DNA from: Chloroflexi bacterium TSY
GTDB taxonomy: Bacteria > Chloroflexota > Anaerolineae > Caldilineales > Caldilineaceae
Direction: 5' to 3'
DNA: 64,000 nucleotides
Assembly: GCA_019217005.1 (NCBI GenBank)
Contig: JAHBNG010000027.1
Location: forward strand, 1-64,000
In this document: positions 18,032-25,885 of the stretch, in pieces
Numbering within the stretch: position 1 is the stretch's first letter
How the letters are laid out: the number at the start of each line of letters is the position of its first letter
Made by a program: the position numbers and the translations under genes
Notes under the pieces: generated by a model
The model's input: the letters and a program-made list of their open reading frames with translations, nothing else
Database searches by the model: none
What the model was told of the DNA's origin: nothing

Positions 18032-18068
18032 GAAATACCGAATGCTGACCACTAGAGGGGGATAGACA

Positions 18069-18842
18069 ATGTTCCAACAGCAATCTCCACCTGTTCAGAT
18101 TTCATCGCTCTCTATTTACATATTTCTGATCATCCTACTTGCAATTTTGGGAGCGGTTAATGTCTTTTTGCCACAAGGGGTGCTTGCTACGGCACCGATC
18201 GAGCAGCAAATGCCTGCGTCGAAATGGGTTCTAGCCTTAATCACGGCAGGAATGATGCTTCTCATCTATGGTGGTTTGGGATTTCTGGGGCTGCGGCTTG
18301 CTCAAAAGCTGAATTTCCCTGAATTCTGGGATGCGGCAGTATCCAATGTCCAACGGTTTCTGATTCCTGCCCTGATCGGTGTGGGGATTGGCCTCTTTTT
18401 CATCCTAGCCGATCTCGTCTTCCAGCAGATGCATTCCCTGGACACGCTGCCCCATCCACCTTTTCCCACATCAATCGTTGCATCAGCCGTGGCTGGCATT
18501 GGCGAAGAGGTTATCTTCCGGCTCTTTTTCATTCCGCTTTGGGTGTGGGTCATATCAAGCCTGCTCTTGAACGGACAGTGGCAAGAACCAGTTTTCTGGG
18601 GTGTTGCGATCGTTTCGGCGCTCATATTCGCACTAGCCCATCTCCCTTCCGTCATGCCAGCACTAGGAATCGAGAGTGTCAACCAGATTCCTTCGGCGCT
18701 GATGATTGAGATCATTCTTCTCAACAGCATGGTTGCTCTCTTCGCAGCCTATTTTTTTAAGCAATATGGGTTTCTGGCCGCTGTGAGTATCCACTTCTGG
18801 ACAGATATTGTCTGGCATGTCATTTGGGGATGGTTTGCATAA
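18069..18842 (+). CDS. CPBP-family intramembrane protease (CAAX protease-like)
   Basis: 257 residues with about seven membrane helices. The Rce1/CPBP glutamate motif EExxxR is present in GIGEEVIFRLFF, a histidine in the FALAHLP helix matches the second motif, and a third site is HFWTDIVWHV. Members of this family process prenylated proteins in eukaryotes and act in bacteriocin immunity or membrane proteolysis in bacteria; the substrate here is unknown. A similar but degenerate paralogue is encoded at 32346-33137 and a different, canonical CPBP protein at 36153-37037. It is probably co-transcribed with the next membrane protein (13 bp gap). Confidence 0.85.
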   Translation: MFQQQSPPVQISSLSIYIFLIILLAILGAVNVFLPQGVLATAPIEQQMPASKWVLALITAGMMLLIYGGLGFLGLRLAQKLNFPEFWDAAVSNVQRFLIPALIGVGIGLFFILADLVFQQMHSLDTLPHPPFPTSIVASAVAGIGEEVIFRLFFIPLWVWVISSLLLNGQWQEPVFWGVAIVSALIFALAHLPSVMPALGIESVNQIPSALMIEIILLNSMVALFAAYFFKQYGFLAAVSIHFWTDIVWHVIWGWFA

Positions 18843-18855
18843 AAAGGAGACAATT

Positions 18856-19509
18856 ATGTGGTTCTCTATGATGATAGCGATTGGTTTAGTGACGCTTGCG
18901 GTTGCGGGTTATTTCTTTGTTTCTAGACGGGACGAACCGATTGAGACCAATCGCCTGTATATGATGGTCTATGAAGACGGACTATTTGAAGTCTTCTTTG
19001 GTGTGCTGCTCATCGCAGTTGGGTTCATGCTTGATGTTTATGCAGGGATGATTGGCATTCTTTTTGCCATCCTCTATCCCTTCTTGCTGGCTGCCAAAAC
19101 GTTCATCACCAAGCCCCGCTTCGACCCGACCGAGCTGCCACCAGAAAAGGCCAAACGGCGCCAGTTGTCAATGTTTGTTGTATTGGGTATGGCCTTGTTT
19201 GCTGGCCTCTTGACCTTTCTATTGATCGTGGCCAACGTTGGGTGGGCACGCCATTGGCTTGACCTGTATCTACTGCCTACTGTGGTGTTGGTGATTGCAG
19301 GGTTGTTTGCCCTGTCGGCCTATCGCACAGATATACAACGCCTCTATCTCTACGCTGCGTTTATTCTGCTTGCCTATGTTGCCAGTTTCTGGTTAACTCT
19401 GCCGTTTCCGATCTATCTCATTGCGATTGGTATTGGTGTCACAGTCGTGGGATTGTTCATGATGGTGCGGTTCATTCAAGCGCATCCAACCCTTTCAGAA
19501 AGCGATTGA
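18856..19509 (+). CDS. Polytopic membrane protein, unknown function
   Basis: 217 residues from the ATG at 18856, which has AAGGAG 7 bases upstream; an in-frame ATG inside the CPBP gene is not credible. It has six or seven hydrophobic helices with short loops, one of them holding the conserved-looking FDPTELPPEKAKRRQL. I cannot assign a family. It starts 13 bp after the CPBP protease stop, suggesting a two-gene unit. Confidence 0.75.
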   Translation: MWFSMMIAIGLVTLAVAGYFFVSRRDEPIETNRLYMMVYEDGLFEVFFGVLLIAVGFMLDVYAGMIGILFAILYPFLLAAKTFITKPRFDPTELPPEKAKRRQLSMFVVLGMALFAGLLTFLLIVANVGWARHWLDLYLLPTVVLVIAGLFALSAYRTDIQRLYLYAAFILLAYVASFWLTLPFPIYLIAIGIGVTVVGLFMMVRFIQAHPTLSESD

Positions 19510-19568
19510 AGAGTGTTCTGATGCTATCAGGATGAAAACCGTTCAACGATGGAGAAGGAAGTGCCCAA

Positions 19569-19763
19569 ATGAAACAAAAAATCACATGGAGCGTTTTTGC
19601 GCTGTTGTCGCTTGGCGCAATAGCAGGCAAACTGACAGTCGTTGTCGAAAGAGTGGCGGATGTAGATCGCGTCGAACCGATCGAATCAATTGCCGAAGAA
19701 GAACCAGTCAGCAGGCCAAAAACCGAATCCTTCCAAGAACCAGCAGAAATATGGACGATGTAG
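19569..19763 (+). CDS. Small exported or anchored protein, unknown function
   Basis: 64 residues. A basic N-terminus and hydrophobic segment (ITWSVFALLSLGAIAGKL) look like a signal peptide or anchor, followed by an acidic, proline-containing tail (IESIAEEEPVSRPKTE). GAAGGA precedes the ATG at useful spacing. It is 59 bp after the preceding membrane-protein gene. It is plausible as a small membrane-associated protein, but it is short and unrecognised. Confidence 0.5.
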   Translation: MKQKITWSVFALLSLGAIAGKLTVVVERVADVDRVEPIESIAEEEPVSRPKTESFQEPAEIWTM

Positions 19764-19894
19764 CACGAGCTCTAAGTGGCTACTTGATTAGAATACAACT
19801 AGACATCTTCATAAAGCAAATCTGTGGCAAACGAAGCAAGATATGTTTTGCCAAACAGTCTTAAGATGTCAGACGAAGCTGCACGACTGCAACG

Positions 19895-20004
19895 ACTCAG
19901 GACCTTGGACTCAGGACCTTGGACTCCACCACCTTCCTAGTCGGTTTGAGGCGCAGCTTCACTAGTCCTAGTGAGTTCCATACCAGTGTGAGTTCCATAC
20001 CAGT
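19895..20004. repeat. Two short tandem duplications
   Basis: ACTCAGGACCTTGG occurs twice head to tail (19895-19908, 19909-19922), and GTGAGTTCCATACCAGT occurs twice head to tail (19971-19987, 19988-20004). Both are perfect and lie within 110 bp upstream of a small membrane-protein gene. They look like recent replication-slippage or repair duplications, possibly duplicating a regulatory site. Confidence 0.85.
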
Positions 20005-20018
20005 GAAGGGAGGTCATT

Positions 20019-20288
20019 ATGTTAGATAGATGGTTATTACTTGACTGGAAGCGTTTCTTTCTGATTGTAGTTGCCTGGGCATCGGCTGTCATACTGCATA
20101 ATCTGATCTACGCGCTTTTCGTCGATTACTTTGGACCAGAAGGCGATGAGGCCATTTTCTTTATTCTGGCTGTAATTGTCATTCCTGCCTATTTTGTTTT
20201 AGCGCTGGCATATACGGCGATTCGTAAATACGGGGAGTGGCGCAAGCAGAGCAATACGACGGATCTTGGAAGAGGAGAGAGCTTGTGA
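20019..20288 (+). CDS. Small membrane protein, unknown function
   Basis: 89 residues with two hydrophobic helices (FFLIVVAWASAVILHNLIYA and the AIFFILAVIVIPAYFVLALA region) separated by an acidic loop (FGPEGDEA). GGGAGG lies 7 bases before the ATG. Its stop overlaps the GTG start of the next small gene (GTGA), so the two are translationally coupled. Confidence 0.7.
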   Translation: MLDRWLLLDWKRFFLIVVAWASAVILHNLIYALFVDYFGPEGDEAIFFILAVIVIPAYFVLALAYTAIRKYGEWRKQSNTTDLGRGESL

Positions 20289-20440
20289 ATACGCAAACTG
20301 AGGCTGTCATGGGCATGATTGCTGCGTTGTTGGTTCTCTTTAGCGCAATGATTGATCCATGGATATCAGTTGTCCTGTCCCTTCTCTTATTGGTAGCATT
20401 TTCGGTCTATCGATTTTTGGGTATGAGGCAGTCTCGATGA
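20285..20440 (+). CDS. 51-residue membrane protein with GTG start
   Basis: It starts with GTG at 20285, overlapping the preceding stop by 4 bases and preceded by AGAGGAGAG. It contains two short hydrophobic helices (MGMIAALLVLFSAMI and VVLSLLLLVAFSVYRFLG) and a basic end (MRQSR). Position and ribosome-binding site make it likely real; its function is unknown, possibly a partner of the 89-residue protein. Confidence 0.6.
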   Translation: MNTQTEAVMGMIAALLVLFSAMIDPWISVVLSLLLLVAFSVYRFLGMRQSR

Positions 20441-20483
20441 AAGCTGCGATAATCTCAATTCGAACAAAATAGGGGAAGTCAAA

Positions 20484-21602
20484 ATGTCAAAGACCAGCGC
20501 TCCGATCGAGCGCATCGCAATTAGCACCGGTGGAGGCGATGCGCCAGGACTCAATGCTGTCATCCGCGCCGTCGTGCTAGCTGCCGAACGGCGTGAATGG
20601 GAGTGCTACGGTATTCGCGATGGATATAACGGATTGCTCCTCGCTGAGCAGTACGTCAATGGCGGTGGACTCGTCCCCCTGAGGCGCGAGAGTGTCCGCG
20701 GTATTACGCACCTGGGAGGTACGATTCTCGGCACAACCAACCGCTACAATCCTTTGCAATTTCCAATCACGGACCAGGATGGACAGGTGCGCGAAGTCAA
20801 TCGTATGGACGAACTGGTCAACATGATTTTAGCCCACGATATTGATGCGTTAATCGCAATCGGTGGCGATGGTTCGCTAGAAATCGCCAACATACTGGCC
20901 CAAAGAGGGATTCGTGTCGTTGGTGTGCCCAAGACGATCGATAACGATCTGGATAGAACAGTCGCTACGTTTGGCTTTGATACCGCCGTTGCTTTTGCGA
21001 CCGAATCTCTCGACCGCCTACATACCACTGCCGAATCCCATGGACGCGTGATGGTGGTCGAAGTGATGGGCCGCTATGCAGGATGGATTGCCCTACATGC
21101 AGGTGTGGCTGGTTCGGCTGATGTCATTCTCACCCCAGAGATTCCTTACGATCTACAGAAAGTCGTCGACAAAATCCAAGAGCGTGATGCACTGGGACGA
21201 AAATTCACGATCGTTGTGGTTGCCGAAGGGGCCACTGCACAGGGAGATACACTGACTCTACGTGACACCGAAGTCGGTCATGCTGAACGCTTAGGGGGAA
21301 TTGGGGAGAAAGTCGCAGCTGCTCTACGAGCCGAAACCGGAAAAGACACCCGTTCCGTCGTACTCGGACACTTGTTGCGGGGCGGAACGCCGACTTCGAT
21401 GGATCGTCTTCTCTCTCTGCGCTTTGGTGCGGCGGCTGTACGGGCGCTGGATGAGGGAGAGTCGGGCATTATGGTGGCCTTGAATCCACCAACGGTTGAC
21501 TACGTGCCATTAGAAGAGGCTACAAAGCGTATGAAGAGTGTACCGCTTGATTGCGATACCATTTTGACCGGTCGCGATTTGGGTATCTGCTTTGGGGACT
21601 AG
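20484..21602 (+). CDS. pfkA: 6-phosphofructokinase
   Basis: 372 residues. It phosphorylates fructose 6-phosphate in glycolysis. Key motifs are the N-terminal ISTGGGDAPGLNAVIRA, phosphoryl-donor loop IGGDGSLEIA, catalytic PKTIDNDLD, substrate loop VEVMGRYAGWIALHAG and LGHLLRGGTPTSMDR. The two positions used to judge the phosphoryl donor are mixed: Gly in GGDG, as in ATP enzymes, but Lys in PKTIDND, as in PPi-type and actinobacterial group III enzymes. ATP, PPi or dual use therefore cannot be decided from motifs. AGGGGA precedes the ATG. It stands alone between membrane-protein genes. Confidence 0.95.
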   Translation: MSKTSAPIERIAISTGGGDAPGLNAVIRAVVLAAERREWECYGIRDGYNGLLLAEQYVNGGGLVPLRRESVRGITHLGGTILGTTNRYNPLQFPITDQDGQVREVNRMDELVNMILAHDIDALIAIGGDGSLEIANILAQRGIRVVGVPKTIDNDLDRTVATFGFDTAVAFATESLDRLHTTAESHGRVMVVEVMGRYAGWIALHAGVAGSADVILTPEIPYDLQKVVDKIQERDALGRKFTIVVVAEGATAQGDTLTLRDTEVGHAERLGGIGEKVAAALRAETGKDTRSVVLGHLLRGGTPTSMDRLLSLRFGAAAVRALDEGESGIMVALNPPTVDYVPLEEATKRMKSVPLDCDTILTGRDLGICFGD

Positions 21603-21764
21603 TAAATCCCGACAGAAATAACTGGCCAGTTTCTACTAGAGAAAATGGTGTCATGTTTCTATCGTAGTATTTACGCCTAACTGTACCAGGAGAGGCGATT
21701 CTCCTTCTTCTTCTGGATGGTGAAGGTGCTTTGGTTCGCCCTTTTTGCCAACAAGGAAAGCACT

Positions 21765-23217
21765 ATGTCTGATAAACAACCAACACATACAGCACCACTT
21801 GCTCCAGAGAAACGACTTGTCTCGCTGGACGTTCTCCGTGGTTTTGCATTACTTGGCATCTTGATCATGAATATTCAGAGCTTTGCCATGCCAGCAGCGG
21901 CCTATTTTATCCCAACGGCCTATGGCGACTTGGAGGGAGCAAACCGTTGGGTATGGATATTGAGCCACCTTTTCACTGATCAAAAGTTCATGACCATCTT
22001 TTCCATTCTGTTTGGTGCCGGGATTGTCCTCTTCACCGAAAAACTCGAAGCGAAAGGAATACGCTCGATTGGCGTTCATTACAGGCGTACTTTCTGGCTC
22101 TTGGTTATCGGACTCTCTCACGCTTATCTACTCTGGTCGGGTGATATCTTGGTTGCGTATGCACTTTGTGCGTTAATTATTTACTGGTTCCGCAAATGGT
22201 CACCACGTTGGCTGCTGGTGACCGGCGTCCTCGTATTTGCTATAGGTCCTAGTTTGATATTTTTAGGTGGACTGGCTCTGGAAAATGCGCCGCCAGAGGT
22301 TTACGCAGAAGCAACCAGTTACTGGGAGCCAACACAGGAAGAAATTGCAGCAGAAATTGAGGCATATCAGGGTGGATGGTTGGACCAGATGACTGCCCGA
22401 GTCCCCGCTTCATTCGAGATGCAGACGGCCTCTTTCTTCTTCTGGTCGCTCTGGCGCGCCGGTGGGTTGATGCTTGTTGGTATGGCACTCTATAAATGGG
22501 GCGTACTATCAGCCAGCCGCTCACCGCAGTTTTATACTTGGCTGATGATTGCTGGATTCGGCATTGGTTATCCCGTTGTTGCATATGGTATCTACCAAAA
22601 CTTCGCACACGGCTGGGACGCTACCTACGCTCGGTTTGATATGGGCTATCAAGGGGTGGTTCATTTTAGCTGGATAGATAGGTTTACACTTTTAGAAACA
22701 GAAAGAACGTTTATATTCTCTGATTTCGCCGGTTCTCAGAGAGAAAACGGTCTCATATAGATTTTTGTCTATATATCAAAAGTGTAAACCTAATTTTGAA
22801 CCACCCCGCTATCAATACAACTATTGGGCCAGTATCTTAGTGAGTCTGGGATATATCGGTATGGTGATGCGCATTGTGCAGCAAGAGTGGCTGCCGCGTT
22901 TGCAGAACACTTTGGCTGCAGTCGGTCGTACCGCCCTGACCAACTATCTAATGCAGACCATCCTTGCCACAGCCATCTTCTACGGTCATGGTCTAGGACT
23001 ATTTGGGACAATTGAGCGCACTGGGCAGTTGTTAGTTGTATTTGCCATCTGGGTTGTCCAACTGTTCATTTCACCGCTGTGGCTGCAATACTTCCGCTAT
23101 GGACCCTTCGAATGGATGTGGCGCTCGCTCACCTATTGGCGACTCCAACCCCTATGGGTTCAGCCAAAGTCGCCACCGCTTGCCCCAACCAGTGGGCAGC
23201 AGGTTTTTGAGCAATGA
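21765..23217 (+). pseudogene. DUF418-family membrane protein split by a MITE
   Basis: The N-terminal part (21765-22652) has the family start RLVSLDVLRGFALLGILIMN and several helices. The C-terminal part (22816-23217) carries the rest of the DUF418 domain (RTALTNYLMQTILATAIFYG, ending PFEWMWRSLTYWRLQPL). A 155-bp MITE plus one 8-bp duplication lies between. Removing 163 bases rejoins the frame exactly (GYQ then YNYWAS) and gives a 429-residue protein of normal length. As it stands, translation ends inside the MITE. ATG at 21765 has AAGGAAAG upstream. DUF418 proteins are polytopic and often called transporters, without firm evidence. Confidence 0.9.
22653..22807. mobile_element. MITE family 1, copy 2 (155 bp)
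   Basis: Ends GGGGTGGTTCA, inner inverted arms AGGTTTACACTTTT / AAAAGTGTAAACCT, perfect 8-bp target duplication GCTATCAA (22645-22652 and 22808-22815). By eye its right-hand 120 bases are identical to copy 3 at 63508-63637, so both are recent. It encodes nothing and interrupts the DUF418 gene. Confidence 0.95.
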
Positions 23218-23464
23218 ACAAAAGGAATATCGTGTTCATCGGTGGATGATAAGTCTTCAGAACCGTCTAATAGAATCCGCTCTTGGCATTTACTAACCAT
23301 CTGACTAGTCGAAGAACCCGTCCGTTGGCTATCTGATCGATCTCTCTTTTGACCTATCCTATTTACAAAAGAGTGGACAACCTTCAAATATATATTTTTT
23401 TCCCGCTAGGAAAGGGGGGCTATGCATATGATCAATATCATAAACCGATCATGATGTAATACCC

Positions 23465-23680
23465 ATGTCGGAAGCGATCTATCCGACGACAATAGAATAT
23501 CGTCTGCACAAAATCAAAACATCTGAAAGGGCGGGACAAGCCTTTGCCACAATCTATGACGGCACGAAGAAGGTTTTCCGGACATATGGAAACAACATGG
23601 GCAACGCCATCATGAAAGCCAAGCGCTGGATTGATGAACAAGATGAGTTACCCGCAGCCTATGACCTACACGTGGCTTGA
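23465..23680 (+). CDS. Small soluble protein, unknown function
   Basis: 71 residues, hydrophilic, mixed charge, with no signal or membrane segment (MSEAIYPTTIEYRLHKIKTS at the N-terminus, then FATIYDGTKKVFRTYGNN). Amino-acid composition looks protein-like rather than random, but I see no good ribosome-binding site and no homologue that I can name. It sits alone between the broken DUF418 gene and a TA-flanked hairpin element. Confidence 0.45.
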   Translation: MSEAIYPTTIEYRLHKIKTSERAGQAFATIYDGTKKVFRTYGNNMGNAIMKAKRWIDEQDELPAAYDLHVA

Positions 23681-23810
23681 TAACGTTCGATGTAGAAGGC
23701 GGCGATGGACCCGCAGCCATACGAGCGTTCGTTGCCCGCCAATCGTAGCACAGATAACCTATTTGCATCGTCGCAGACAGCTTTGTCTGGGTTACGATTT
23801 TTCGCGTCTA

Positions 23811-23901
23811 TACTGAGCACTGCCATAGATGAGAATGAATTCGCCTGTTCTACTCGACTGAAAAAGGTCAAATTCATTCTCATCTATGAGCGAGTGCAGT
23901 A
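23811..23901. mobile_element. TA-flanked hairpin element, copy 1 (91 bp)
   Basis: Both ends read TACTGmGCACT-like into an inner perfect 19-bp inverted repeat (ATAGATGAGAATGAATT and complement) around a loop containing TTCTACTCGACTGAAAA. TA dinucleotides flank both sides (23809-23810 and 23902-23903). A second copy with the same ends and loop but different arms lies at 25740-25821. TA duplications suggest an IS630/mariner-type MITE. It is 70 bp before a sugar-binding gene, so a regulatory hairpin is also possible. Confidence 0.6.
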
Positions 23902-23971
23902 TATCAAGAGCTGAACGTTCAAGACGAACGATTTTAGCAGGACTGTTCATTCAATCAATAAGGAGAAAAAT

Positions 23972-25321
23972 ATGTCTCAATGGATGAAGTATCTCTCGAT
24001 TACACTTGTTGTGACGTTAACCTTGGTTGCCTGCGTACCTGCTGGCCAGGTGGCACAACCATCTGAAACAGAGGCCCCGGCCGAAGAAGCCGCTCCGGCT
24101 GACGAAGTGGAGATGGCCGACGTCCTTTTCTTCTCGACCCAGTTTTCACCAATTGAAGAACAAGAGCGCTTTCGGGCCATTCTCGCTGAGAGCGGCTACG
24201 ACTTTTCAGCTTCCGAGGAAGGCCCGCTGTTGGACTTGGTGATTGCTGAGAATCAGACGGGAAGCGGCACGTTAGATGTTGTTGGCGCGCTCCACGGCAG
24301 CTTTCCACCTCTGGCGCGCGAAGACACGATGATGAACATGATTGATGTAGAGGAAGATCTATCTGCGGATCGCGAGTTTGCGGCGGCATTCCTGGAAACG
24401 GGCCTATTAGGTTCGGACGACACGCTCTACTATATCCCCTGGATGCAAGCCACCTACATCATGGCTGCACATGTAGACGCGCTCGAATATCTACCCGACG
24501 GTGCCGACATCAACGCGTTAACATGGGAAGAATTCGGTCTCTGGTGCCAGACCATAGCCGATGAGACGGGGGACACTCGCTGCGGTCTGCCTCATGCGGG
24601 TCTCTTCCATCGCTTCCTGGAAGGCTATCTGTTCCCCTCCTTCACGGGAGGTATGGTGAGCGAGTTCAAGAGCGCAGAATCTGTGGCCATGTTTGAATGG
24701 GTGCGCGACTCGCTCTGGCCCTATGTCCACCCCCAATCCATCAGCTATGAGTTTATGCAAGAGCCACTGCTGGCGGGCGAAGTCTGGGTGGCTTTCGATC
24801 ACACAGCACGCCTGCTAGATGCTTTCAATACAGAGCCTGACAACTTTGTCGCCTTCCCCGCACCCGCAGGATCAGCAGGACGCGGCTTTATGCCTGTGAT
24901 TGTGGGATTGGGGATCCCCAAGACAGCCCCCAATATGGACGGGGCCATTGGGCTAGTTAATTATCTGACGACACCAGAGGTACAGGAACAAGTATTGAAT
25001 AACCTAGGTTTCTTCCCCGTGGTTGGTGGTGTCGATACCGCCAATTTGCCCCAAGGTATTGGCATTGAAGCGGGTGCCGTCGAGGCTCAAGCCAACGCAG
25101 AAGATGCGCTACCCGCACTCCTGCCCGTTGGCCTTGGCGAGCGAGGCGGTGAAATCAACCAGATCTTTCGCAACGCGTTTGATCGCATCGTACTGGAAGA
25201 TGAAGACATCGCTTCCGTGCTAGAGGAAGAAGGTACCAATCTACAGGCCCTCATGGACGAGACCGGTGCGCCATGCTGGGCACCCGATCCACCCAGCGAC
25301 GGTCCATGTCAGGTGAAGTAG
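23972..25321 (+). CDS. Carbohydrate ABC transporter substrate-binding lipoprotein
   Basis: 449 residues. A lipoprotein signal with Cys21 (TLTLVACVPAG) and an acidic Ala/Pro/Glu linker precede a family 1 solute-binding fold (DVLFFSTQFSPIEEQERF, TWEEFGLWCQTIADETGD, AIGLVNYLTTPEVQEQVL). AAGGAG precedes the ATG. The permeases and ATPase of the same system follow at 25886-29408, though a 560-bp gap with two repeat elements intervenes. It is not closely similar to the other binding protein at 11025-12434. The substrate is unknown. Confidence 0.9.
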   Translation: MSQWMKYLSITLVVTLTLVACVPAGQVAQPSETEAPAEEAAPADEVEMADVLFFSTQFSPIEEQERFRAILAESGYDFSASEEGPLLDLVIAENQTGSGTLDVVGALHGSFPPLAREDTMMNMIDVEEDLSADREFAAAFLETGLLGSDDTLYYIPWMQATYIMAAHVDALEYLPDGADINALTWEEFGLWCQTIADETGDTRCGLPHAGLFHRFLEGYLFPSFTGGMVSEFKSAESVAMFEWVRDSLWPYVHPQSISYEFMQEPLLAGEVWVAFDHTARLLDAFNTEPDNFVAFPAPAGSAGRGFMPVIVGLGIPKTAPNMDGAIGLVNYLTTPEVQEQVLNNLGFFPVVGGVDTANLPQGIGIEAGAVEAQANAEDALPALLPVGLGERGGEINQIFRNAFDRIVLEDEDIASVLEEEGTNLQALMDETGAPCWAPDPPSDGPCQVK

Positions 25322-25372
25322 TTAGCCCATGATGCCCGCTCCACCCCTTCGACTTTGCTCCGAGCGGGTTCT

Positions 25373-25490
25373 AGGTTCTGTTGACATTTAGCGTGCGCCC
25401 TTAGAGCGTTGGTGGCGTTGAGAGGTACTTTCTCTCGATAGGGCTGTGGTGCTACGCACCCACTGCGTGAGCAAATGTCAACGGCTCCTA
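25373..25490. repeat. Inverted-repeat element, family 2, copy 2 (118 bp)
   Basis: Left end TAGGTTCTGTTGACATTT and right end AAATGTCAACGGCTCCTA form an imperfect terminal inverted repeat. Interior blocks (AGAGC-TTG, TACTTTCTC) match the copy at 17950-18031. It lies between the binding-protein stop and the permease gene of the same ABC system. No target duplication is obvious. Confidence 0.6.
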
Positions 25491-25739
25491 GTAGGTGGGT
25501 CTACAGAATAACGCCCTCTACACAAGGCTTACTTATAGACGAGGAAGTCTGGTTTAGCAGACGTTGTTCTGTAGCCTGGTGGCTGTAGCCCCAGACGGAC
25601 ATCAAATCCCCTGCTAATTTAGATATTTAGCTGCACCACTTTTTGGAGCAATAGGGTTCTAAACTGACAACAAGATTTGAAAATCTGACGCGGCCCGATC
25701 TTGGGGAGGTAATCCGAGGCTCTCCCCTCATATAGTATA

Positions 25740-25821
25740 TACTGAGTACGGCCATAAATTTGTCGTTTCTACTCGGCTAAAACTGCTCAAATTTGTTTTA
25801 AATTTATAAGCTCGTGCTGTA
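25740..25821. mobile_element. TA-flanked hairpin element, copy 2 (82 bp)
   Basis: Ends TACTGAGTACGGCC and GCTCGTGCTGTA with flanking TA (25738-25739, 25822-25823). Inner arms ATAAATTT pair around the loop TTCTACTCGGCTAAAA, shared with copy 1 at 23811-23901. The next reading frame begins inside its right end, which argues that the permease really starts downstream. Confidence 0.55.
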
Positions 25822-25885
25822 TATCTATGGTCACATCCAGAGATCTGGAGCCGAAATCTTGTTGTCATACGAACACAATCCAGAA

